A stretch of 64,000 nt of DNA from Chloranthus sessilifolius. Its lineage: Eukaryota > Streptophyta > Magnoliopsida > Chloranthales > Chloranthaceae. Below the pieces are notes generated by a model. That model was not told the DNA's origin, did not search any database, and saw only the letters and a list, made by a program, of their open reading frames with translations. How positions within the stretch are numbered: the first letter of the stretch is position 1; every line of letters begins with the position of its first letter. The stretch covers positions 69,467,901-69,531,900 of the forward strand of contig CM037591.1 in the NCBI GenBank assembly GCA_021018995.1, written 5' to 3'. This document shows, in pieces, positions 53,928 to 62,775 of the stretch. Both the position numbers and the translations under genes were made by a program.

Positions 53928-56418
53928 CTAATAACTGGGGTCAAAATCTGTATCATAAGTTGGTTCAATGGGATTAGAACTGGAGTCATTGTCAAAGTCA
54001 GAACTAGAATCAGTATTGGAGTCTGAACTCGATTTAGCCATCTCCTGGATTGTGTTTTGCAGCTCAGTGTATTCCTCTGATTTGATCTTTTTGGTGAGGC
54101 CAATGTACTTTCCAAGTCTAGTAGTCCTCAGTTTTTCCTGGTCAAGCTGTGCTTGCAAAATGGTCACCTTGTGCTGCTCACTCCTAACCATCTGAAAAGT
54201 TTAACCCAGCAGGTCCTTCATTTTCTCTCTCTCAAATTTCATGAATAACTCCAATTTTCGAATCTGGTTTTCATAAGGGCTTCTAATGTAAGCTTGCAAA
54301 TCAGCTAACCCCTTGAGGACATCTCTACAGATATATGGATTTTCTTCCATGGCCCTATTGAGAGCGGCAAATCTAGGAATGGGAATGGAATGGTAGGGGA
54401 CCAAAGGTATCCCAGCTGTGGGAGTGGGAGAAGAGGGGTCGAGAAGGATGACATCAGGGTCGGTCTGATTGGCTTGATCAGAGAAAGTTAGGAGAGGTGA
54501 AGGGGACTCAACCAGAGGTACCTCAGGTTCAGTTTGGGTAGCATGGGCAGTAGTGGTGAGGGTGGGCAGATCAACCAATACTACCTCAGGTTCAGTTTGG
54601 GTAGCATGGTCATCAACAGCAGGTACAGTGGCTAAGGTAGTTGTGTGGGATGTGGAGGCTAAGGTTTGGAGAAGGTCATTGGTCACAGACTGATTATCTG
54701 TGTTGATCTATAGTTGGGCTTGGATGGATTGGAGAAAGGTAAGTATTTGGCTAATGGATTTAGGTGTGGGTGAGGTATGCATAGCAGGGGCTGGTAAAAC
54801 TGAAGTGGATGGTGGAGGTGCAATGGGTGAAATGGTTGTAAAGGGAGAAGTAGCCAAGTGAGTGAAATGAGGAGGGTTAGGTATAGGGACAGGTTCAAGC
54901 CCAACGTTTTCAAAAATAGACCCCATCAATGATGAATAAGCCTCTGTAGTGAAAGGCTTAGGTTCAGGGGTATGGGATACCTCAGGTGTGTGGGCTGAAG
55001 GAGCAGGTGAACTTGAGAGGCTTTGGAGAAGAGGAGTGCAAGGAGATTGTTGAATAAAATCTGTGGCCAGGTCTTGGGCATTGGTGGGAGAAATTGGTGG
55101 TGTGAGTATGGCTGGAGTGGTTGGTGTAGAGGGGGAATTTGCAATTGGGATAATGGTGGGTATGGGAGATTGGACTGCTGGAATAGGTGACGTGGCAGGG
55201 GCTGGACTAGGTGAGGAGGGTACAATGCCAACTTCTTCAAGAATGGGTGCAGCTGAAGAGCTGGTCCCCACAGGAAGGATAGCTTCTTCAAGAATGGGTG
55301 CAGCTAAAGAGCTGGTCACCTTAGAATGCAGCAAGCGAGGTTCTAAGGGAGGCTGCAGGCATTCATGTAGGCGGTCCACTAACAACTTCTGAGATCTGAG
55401 GCTTAGTAGCAATTGCAGGTGCAGGCTCACCTTCCTCTCTCAGTCTTTTCAGCATTGCTTGTCTTGTAGTCCAAGCCTTTTTCCCAAAAGTATGAGGAGC
55501 TATGACTTCGAATGGCTCCTGGTCATCAATGTCAAACTTAGCTCTTAGTAGGGTTGTGATCAGTCTACCAAATGGGATTCCAGCTAATTTCTGCTCCTTT
55601 TTCAACTTGGCACTAATATCAGCCATGGCTTCAAAAATTAATATAGGGGCATTGAAAAATTGCCCCTTAGAAAAATGAAAGAGAGCCTCTAAAATTGGTG
55701 TCCTCCTTTCTTGGCTGTGCCCGGTGACATAAAAATTTCCCCACAAAATTGAATCCATCAATAAAAATTGAGGTGCTAGGTCTCTCCTCATTATGGACTG
55801 TCCAGTTCCAACGATCCCTTGGCTTAAATGTGCAGCCATTTCTCTGAAAGAGGCTGCTTCTAGTGCAGCCAATGGACCAGAAGGATCATATTGAAAAGGT
55901 ATCCCCAAAGCATTCCCAATGTCTTCATATGTGACAGTTAGATCACAATCCTCAATAAAGATAACAAGAGTAGGGACATCAACATCTTTTTCTGTCGCTT
56001 TTACCAGGTTTTGGTACCATAATTTCACCATTCGTGGATAAATTTTCTCTGGCAGAGGGGTAAGGATATTGCTCAGTGAGGCGTCCCTCATGTATCTTAA
56101 AGATAGCTGACAGTCCGGTTTGTTAACGAAAAAAGTTTCATCCACGATAAGCTCAGGAATCAGCTTCAGAGCTTCAATGAATGGATTTAGCAGTACCAAA
56201 TGCATAGGCAGAGGAGGAAGCTCAGGCTCAGGACTAGCAGCTGCAGGGATGGGTTCCTCATGTCTAACTTTCTTTCCTTTCTCAATCCTATCAGCTCTAT
56301 CCATTGATAGTTTTCTTTTGGCTGAAGTTTTGGTTTTTCCTTTTGGGGTTGGTTTGTTAATTTTCTTAGCAGAAGATTTTGGGAACATGGCAGCCAATGA
56401 TTTTTCAGCTTTCCCCAT
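53928..56418 (-). pseudogene. Athila-2 ORF3 (third ORF, formerly 'env-like')
   Basis: ATG at 56418: MGKAEKSLAAMFPKSS, then a basic segment (KINKPTPKGKTKTSAKRK), and a globular domain of about 270 residues with KIYPRMVKLWYQNLVKATEK, EDIGNALGIPFQYDPSGPLA, QFLLMDSILWGNFYVTGHSQ and KKEQKLAGIPFGRLITTLLR. This resembles a plant transposon-protein family (LP.G.L.T motif), not a viral envelope. One frameshift near 55400, an in-frame TAG after IQAQL (54705) and a TAA after KDLLG (54201) break a frame of about 830 codons. The middle is Pro/Thr/Ser-rich and disordered, with three TQT-type repeats. The C-terminus is a helix (QAQLDQEKLRTTRLGKYI) and an acidic Ser/Asp tail. No signal peptide or membrane span seen. 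It lies downstream of integrase with its own 680-bp leader. Confidence 0.75.
54465..54625 (-). repeat. coding repeat with TQT motifs in Athila-2 ORF3
   Basis: Three units of 63-69 bp encode HATQTEPEVVLVDLPTLTT-like, HATQTEPEVPLVESPSP-like and QANQTDPDVILLDPSSP-like text. Spacing is 21 and 23 residues. Athila-3 ORF3 keeps TQTDPD and TQTDFE plus TNTDVD at spacing 21 (47240-47100). Confidence 0.75.
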
Positions 56419-56460
56419 TTTAAAGTTGTGTATAAAAACACCCACAACAAATGCTGACAC

Positions 56461-57100
56461 AAAATCAAACTTTGCAAATGATAAACAGAGGAAATGCGCA
56501 GAAAATTACCGAAATCTAGGGTTTTGGTTGAACGTGTTGCTTGCTCTCTAAAATCCACCAGACCAGAAGCTAAAATCCCTCTCTTCAAGCTCAAATGATC
56601 GAACAAATGTGAAGAAAAGTGTGGCTGAATTCTAAAATCACGCAAGGAAAGAAAGAAATGGGGTTTTTGTGAAACAGGACGTTCTCAGAAAGCTTTCGAA
56701 TATGAAACCCTTACTTCGAAAGGGTTTAAATATGCTCAGAGCTATTTTCGCAAAGTCATTGTTAAGTTTTTGAAAAGTTCCAAAACAGTCCCTTTTTTCA
56801 ACAGAGAATGGCATCAGTACCATTCGAAAAGCTAATAGCTTCAAAAACAACTTTTCGAAAAGCGAATGGCTTCAGAAACAACTATTCAAAAAGCAAATCA
56901 TTGCTTTCGAGCAGTTCGTTATAAATCCAGATCCTTTTCGAAAAGTAAATTGAACTTTGCGAAAAGACAATTTTTACTTTGCGAATTAATTTTTCACATA
57001 TTTAAACATTGCGAAAAGAGAACAAACATGAATAAAAATAGAGAAATAGAAAACTAAGCAAAAACTATAGAACAAAAACATATTGTACAGTTGTATACCA
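56461..57100 (-). promoter_or_regulatory. ORF3 leader of Athila-2 with TTTTCGAAAAG word cluster
   Basis: 640 bp between the integrase stop and ORF3, without a domain. At 56690-57015 about twelve copies of the element's own word occur: GCTTTCGAAT, CTTCGAAAGG, TTTTCGCAAAG, TTTTGAAAAG, ATTCGAAAAGC, CTTTTCGAAAAGCG, ATTCAAAAAGC, CTTTCGAGCAG, CTTTTCGAAAAG, CTTTGCGAAAAG, CTTTGCGAATT and CATTGCGAAAAG. The copies lie 270-600 bp upstream of the ORF3 ATG, the same distance as the LTR copies from the LTR TATA box. This is the expected place for a separate ORF3 promoter or splice leader. Confidence 0.7.
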
Positions 57101-58531
57101 TTAGATTTGGGGAGGTTCTTGATGATAGATGGGCAGCACAGGCTCCTGGGTATTTTCAATGCATGGTTTGAGCCTCTGACCATTTACTTTCAAGATTCTT
57201 CCATTACTTGGGTCTAAAATGTCAACAGTCCCAGAAGGAGTTGCATGAATGACAGTATATGGCCCTTCCCATCTGGATCTCAGCTTTCCAGGAAAAAACT
57301 TAAGTTTTGAGTTAAATAGCCATACCTTAGAGCCAGCTGTGAACTCTTTTCTCAAAATTTTTTTATCATGGAAGGCTTTGACTTTCTCTTTGTAAGATCT
57401 TGAATTGGTGTATGCATCCATTCTCAGCTCCTCCAACTCAGCAAGTTGCTTCTCGTGATTACCGGTAGTGAGGATCCATGTTCAATGTTTTAATAGCCCA
57501 AAAGGCTTTATATTCTAACTCCGGGTAAATGGCATGCTTTGCCATAGACCAACTGAATGGGGACATGCCAATTGGGGTTTTATAGTCCATCCTATATGCC
57601 CTCAATGCATCATTAAACTTAAAGGACCAATCCTTTTCGCTTCTTCAGTCTTTTCAAAGATATGTTTGATTTCTCTATTGAAATCTCCACTTGTCACCTT
57701 GGTTTGTGGATGATATGGAGTAGCTACTCTATGAGTCACAGTATTTTTCAATAAAGTTTCAAAATGTTTATTACAAAATGGCTTCCCCATCACCGATAAT
57801 AGCTCTGGGAAAAGCAAACTGGAAAAATGTGATCCTTTAAAATTTAACCACTGTGATCATTGGTTTTAGTGGTCGTGGCTTCAACCCATTTGGATACATA
57901 ATCCATAGCTACTAAAATGAAATTACACCCATTGGAAGGAGGAAAGGGACCCATGAAGTCTATCCCCAAATATCAAACAATTCAACTACCAAAATGTAAA
58001 GGCATTGAGTTTCTCTTGGAAATCTTGCCTAATTTCTAGTAGTTAGGCAAGACTTACTGATCTTGCGAGCATCTTTGAAAAGTGTAGGCCAATAAAATCC
58101 ACCTGCGAAACCTTCGGCAGTTTTATTCCACTAAAATGACCTCCACAGACTGTTCATGACACATAGAAAGTATTCTATGAAATTCTTCTTGAGGACACAT
58201 CTTCTTATTATTTAGTGCGCACAACTCTTAAGCAGATAAGGATCTTCCCAAATGAAATGTTTAACCTTTGAGAAGAAAAGATCTTTATCCATTTTATTCC
58301 AATGTTGAGGAATTCTTTCGAGCCAAAAAGTTGACTATGTTTGCAAACCAAGGGTGTGTATGCTAATATAAACGATTGCTCATCGGGAAAGATTCATTGA
58401 TAGGCGACTGTCAATCTCGGATTAAAATTCTAGACGGTGATCTTACCACATTCTCCACACCCTTTTATCTTTGATCGTAAATCAAATTCGTAATAAGAGG
58501 ATCCACGATTAATCTTGGTTTGGTGTCCTTC
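57101..58531 (-). pseudogene. Athila-2 integrase (heavily indel-broken)
   Basis: C-terminal domain intact (57436-57101): MDAYTNSRSYKEKVKAFHDK, GSKVWLFNSKLKFFPGKLRS and WEGPYTVIHATPSGTVDILD. Upstream, core pieces (KPFCNKHFETLLKN, VTHRVATPYHPQTK; 57780-57680) and the [13 protein letters not shown] segment (57960-57930, as [11 protein letters not shown] in shifted frames) appear between many one-base indels. The zinc region and the RNase H-integrase linker (58000-58530) can be followed only in short bits. Indel density here is far higher than in the adjoining RT-RNase H piece. Confidence 0.75.
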
Positions 58532-59362
58532 TTAGAGAAGGTATTTCAAGGCAGAGTGGTCAGTGAACACCACTATTTGTGAACCCAAGACATATGACCT
58601 GAATTTCTCTAAAGCAAAAACAATTGCCAGCAGCTCCTTCTCATTTGTTGTGTAATTGAGTTGTGCATCAATCATTGATCTACTGGCATAAGCTATGACA
58701 TGAGGCAGCATATTCTTTCTCTGTCCAAGGACAGCTCCCAAAGCATAATCTGATGCATCACACATCAGTTCAAAAGGTAGTGAATAATCTGGAGACTGCA
58801 ATATTGGAGCTGAAATCAAACAGTTTTTTAAGAATTCAAATGCCTTCATCCATTCATTATTGAAAATAAAAGGGACATCTTGGCACAATAAATGACAATG
58901 AGGCTTGGTTATTTTACTGAAGTCCTTAACGAACCTTCTGTAAAATCCAGCATGTCCAAGAAAACTTCTGATCTGTTTAACAGTTTTGGGAGGTGGTAAA
59001 TGCGCAATTAAATCAATTTTTACTCTGTCTACCTCAATGCCCTTATGGGAGACAACATGGCCAAGGACAATGCCCTGGGTGACCATGAAATGGCTCTTCT
59101 CCCAGCTCAAAACTAGGTTGGTTTCTTCACATCTCTGTAACACCAATTTGAGATGATGTAAACACTGGGCAAAACTGTCTCCATAGATTGAAAAATCATC
59201 CATAAAAATCTCCATAAATTGGTCAATCATATCAGAGAAAATGGAGTATATGCATCTTTGAAAGGTAGCAGGAGCATTACAAAGACCAAAAGGCATTCTC
59301 CTATAGGCAAAAGTGCCAAAAGGGCAAGTGAATGTGGTCTTTTCCTGATCTTGTGGGTACAC
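58532..59362 (-). pseudogene. Athila-2 reverse transcriptase C-terminal half and RNase H (open 276 codons)
   Basis: Uninterrupted fragment: TTFTCPFGTFAYRRMPFGLC, NAPATFQRCIYSIFSDMIDQ, FMEIFMDDFSIYGDSF with the catalytic F-M-D-D, HVVSHKGIEVDRVKIDLIAH, FLGHAGFYRRFVKDFSKITK (thumb), then RNase H: LPFELMCDASDYALGAVLGQ with the first aspartate, NYTTNEKELLAIVFALEKFR with the glutamate, and VVFTDHSALKYLL with the next aspartate. All visible catalytic residues are kept. Only the flanks are damaged. Confidence 0.9.
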
Positions 59363-59640
59363 AGGAATCTGGTTGTAACCAGAGTAACCATCAAGAAAGC
59401 GATAATAAGCTTTTCACGGTAGCTTATCTAAAATCGATCAATGAATGGGAGAGGAAATGGTCTTTTCTAGTTATTGAATTTAATTTTACGTAATCAATCG
59501 GACCCTCCACCCAGCTTGTTTGTCCGGTTGACATAAGCTCACCGTAATGAGGTTACAACAGTGATCCCAGTTTCTTAGGTACCACGTAGGTGCCACCCAA
59601 GTTTGAATCGAAATCACGATGAAATGACCCTGCATCCAAC
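59363..59640 (-). pseudogene. Athila-2 RT middle part (indel-scrambled)
   Basis: The bases still align with the Athila RT (GGGATCACTGTTGTAACC, GGGTGGAGGGT, AAATTAAATTCA, GACCATTTCC, GATGGTTACTCTGGTTACAA) but with many single-base losses, so no frame survives. The region between KLLDAG and VVPKK is also altered (SFHRDFDSNLGGTY). Bounded on both sides by clean coding sequence. Confidence 0.7.
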
Positions 59641-61280
59641 AACTTAGCAACCTCTTTCATGACCACTTCTTGCATATGAGGGTTCAACCTCCTTTGCATT
59701 TCCCTAGAAGGCTTTGCATCTTCTTCCAAATGGATTTTATGCATGCAAAGAGCTGGACTGATTCCTCCCAAATCAGCAATAGTCCAGCCAATTGCCCTTC
59801 TATGTTGTTTCAAAACAATCAACAACTCTTCCTCCTGCTCCTTTGTGAGGGAGGAAGAAATAATCGCAGGCAATGATTTATGGTCTCCTAAAAACACATA
59901 TTTCAAATTTTCTAGCAACTGCTTTAGTTCTAAATCAGGTGGGCTGAGAAAAGAAGGTAGCAAAGGTACCTTAGCTGTTTGTGGAAGGGGAAGAATAGCA
60001 GGTTTCCAAGAAGAGAAACTTGCTGATTGATTATGAGTTCCTTGCACAGCATTTACTTCCTCAGACTTTGAGGTACAAAATGTTTCTTCCTCGAAATTTC
60101 CCCAAGCATCTTTAGAATCTGTGGTTAAATCTTCACACTGCAAAAACTGTTGTAAAGTCCCTTCCACCAGTTCATCCAATAGATCAACATGAAAACATTC
60201 CTCAGAGCTGAATTGAGGCTGTGTGACTGCATTATAAACATTTAATTTCACCTTCATATTTCCAAAAGAGACTTCCATAATACCAGACCTGCATTGAATG
60301 CAAGCATTTGTTGTAGCCAGGAATGGTCTTCCCAAAATGACAGGGATGGAAGTTTTGCTTTTTGTAGGTTCCATGTCCAAAACTAGAAAATCAGCAGGAT
60401 AGAAAAATTTATCTACTCCCACCAATACATCCTCAATCATCCCAACTGGCTTTCTTTCAGATCTGTCTGCTAGTTGTAACACCACATGAGTGGGTTTTAA
60501 TTCTCCCAAGCCTAGTTTCTCATATACAGAATATGGAAGCAGGTTGACTCTAGCACCCAAATCTAATAAAGCCTTTTCAATGGTATGTTCCCCAATAATG
60601 CAAGGGATTGTGGGGATTCCAGGATCATGAAGTTTAGGAGGTGTGGTAATAGACAACACCTGATTAACTCTTTCCACAGCAAAGACCTTCTTAGATAATT
60701 GTATCCTAGACTGTCTTTTGTGAGTGCAAATATCTTTCAAAAATTTTGCATATGCTGGAATTTGTTTGATTGCATCAAGCAAAGGTAGATTTATCTTGAC
60801 TTGCTTGAAAGTCTCCATCATTTCATCTATTTTTGTGTTCCCTTTATCAAAAGGGGATACAAATTTCATGGCATGAGGAAATGGTAAATGAGGAACTAGT
60901 CCTTCATTTACAGCTTTAGAAGCATTATCAGAATCTTTTTTATTTTTTTGTTTTTCATTTTTTTGATTTTTTTGAGGTACATCAGCACCCCCACTGCTAA
61001 CATTATGCTGCTCCTGCTGCATATCTTTATCATTTTCCTCACTTTTTTCTTCTTCAGTACCCACTTTGTTATTTATAATTCTTCCACTTCTCAAAGTTGT
61101 GACAGTTTTTACTTCTTCATGTGAAATAGAAGCCTCTCCAACCATGAACTGTCCTTTGGGATTGTTCAAAGGTTGGCTGGGTAACTTTCCTTCCTCTCTT
61201 TTGGCCAAAGTATTTGAAAGCTGACCCAATGTTTCTTCAATCTTCTTTATGCTCTGACTGTGAAAGTTCACAGTCTGAGT
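59553..61280 (-). pseudogene. Athila-2 gag tail, protease and start of RT (open about 570 codons)
   Basis: Longest open frame in the window. From 61271: NFHSQSIKKIEETLGQLSN, LTTLRSGRIINN-like, a charged KN-rich linker (QKNQKNEKQKNKK-like), HLPFPHAMKFVSPFDKGNTK, then the protease (about 60630-60240): GIPTIPCIIGEHTIEKALLD, LGARVNLLPYSVYEKLGLGE (catalytic D-L-G-A), FLVLDMEPTKSKTSIPVILG and RPFLATTNACIQCRSG. RT begins with CMHKIHLEEDAKPSREMQRR and VVMKEVAKLLDAG. There is no proper start codon (the first codon shown is GTG), so it is read as part of one Gag-Pol frame. Confidence 0.9.
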
Positions 61281-62567
61281 TAAAGATCCTAAATTCTGGA
61301 GTGAATTTAGGACTTGATCTTCAAAAGAAGGGGACCTAGAAGGGATTTGAACTGGAGCAGATTGTTGTACAGGTTGTTGCGGAATGGGCTGCTGAAAATT
61401 TGGCTTGGCATAAAAATTCTATGGATAAGGCTGCGCAGTTTTGTAAGGCATTTGGTTCTTTGGTTGCTGCTGCTGCTGTGATTATTAATTCCCCTCGCTC
61501 CACCTCAAATTGGGGTGCCCTCTCCATGGATATTCATTTGACTGCATTTGTCCAAATGATTGGGCAGCATGAGCTTGTTCCACCACTAGATCTGGGAACT
61601 GTGGTGCAGCGGGACATTGGTCAAGTGAATGAGTAGGGGACTGGCATATCAGACATGCCTCCTCTACTCTTGCAACCATTGGATTTTTAAGTGAGTCCAT
61701 CAATCTATCAAACTTTGTGGTTAAATTATCCATCTTTCTTTCCAATTCATTTACCTCATAAATCTTTCCTTTGGTGGTTTGCTGATTGTTCAACCTAGAA
61801 GAATTTTCAATATCTCTTGACAAAGATTCCTGTTGAGTTGAGTTTTCACCAATTACTTCAAATAAGTCCCAAACCTCCTCAACTATTTTTTGCAAGTAAG
61901 TGCCTCCACAGGAAGCATCTACCATATTCTTGCCTTTTTGATCAATTCCTTGATAGAAGCTTTGAACAAGCTGCCATCGGGGAATTTAATGATGAGGACA
62001 TTGTCTTAAAAGTTCCTTAAATCTTTCCCATGCTTCATGGAAAGTTTCAGTTGAGTTTTGTGAGAAGGAAATAATACTTTGTCTCAATTGGCTTGCTTTA
62101 GACATTGGGAAGTATTTGGCTAAAAATTGACACTGCAAATCATTCCAAGAAGTGATACTATTTGGTGCTAACATAGACAACCATACTCTAGCTTTGTCCT
62201 TTAATGAAAAAGGAAAGAGCCTAAGCTTGGTTGCCTCTGGACCAAGTCCAGCTATGTTGAATGTGGTGCAAAGAGACAAGAATTCATCCACATGTTTGTA
62301 TGGATCTTCCTTACTCAACCCATGGAAGGAAGGAAGCATTTGGATAGTCGATGATTTGATCTCATAATTTCCTTCAACAGTAGGAAATTGAATGCAAAAG
62401 GGAGAATTATAAGCACCAGGTGCAAAGTAATCCCTCAAAAGTCGAGGTTCTTCACCCATAGTAACTGTTTTAGCAGACTTCTGTGCTGTTTGTCTAGTTC
62501 TTAATAGCCTTTCAACTTCTAAATTCAGAGGGACAATCTCAGGGCTAAGAGTCCTCCTACCAAGCAT
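61281..62567 (-). pseudogene. Athila-2 gag
   Basis: ATG at 62567. First 193 codons open: MLGRRTLSPEIVPLNLEVER, GAYNSPFCIQFPTVEGNYEI, LPSFHGLSKEDPYKHVDEFL, LRLFPFSLKDKARVWLSMLA, WNDLQCQFLAKYFPMSKASQ and FSQNSTETFHEAWERFKELL, the standard gag core, then a TAA at 61987. It resumes VDASCGGTYLQKIVEEVWDL (61922) to CLICQSPTHSLDQCP (about 61660-61617), a C-x2-C-x4-H-x4-C zinc knuckle. A Q/P-rich, frame-broken stretch follows to 61280. Nearly intact: one stop and one or two frame changes. Confidence 0.88.
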
Positions 62568-62740
62568 ACAACACAGAACAGATAATCAGATTATTCACAG
62601 CAAACCTTCAGAATTCCTTTTGAAGTAGATTCCTTTCTTCAAAATGGATATGAATAACTGCACAGATATAAACAATAGAATAGTTTAGTACTGATGTAAA
62701 AATAAAAATGAAAACATAGGTCTACCTATTTTAAAATAAA

Positions 62741-62758
62741 TTCCCCGGCAACGGTGCT
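62741..62758 (-). other. primer binding site of Athila-2, flanked by a 22-bp direct repeat
   Basis: Minus strand AGCACCGTTGCCGGGGAA, the tRNA-Asp-type site with two G to A changes in TGGCGCC. The string AAAACATAGGTCTACCTATT continuing TT occurs on both sides (62711-62732 and 62760-62781), the second copy running into the LTR end. Confidence 0.75.
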
Positions 62759-62775
62759 AAAAACATAGGTCTACC

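Noticed and set aside
53928..56418. Envelope glycoprotein call for Athila ORF3
   Set aside because: No signal peptide, no hydrophobic fusion or membrane segment visible; the globular part resembles plant transposon-associated proteins instead.
55063..56551. Plus-strand open frames opposite Athila-2 ORF3
   Set aside because: Antisense shadows of a Pro/Ser-rich coding region; no domain.
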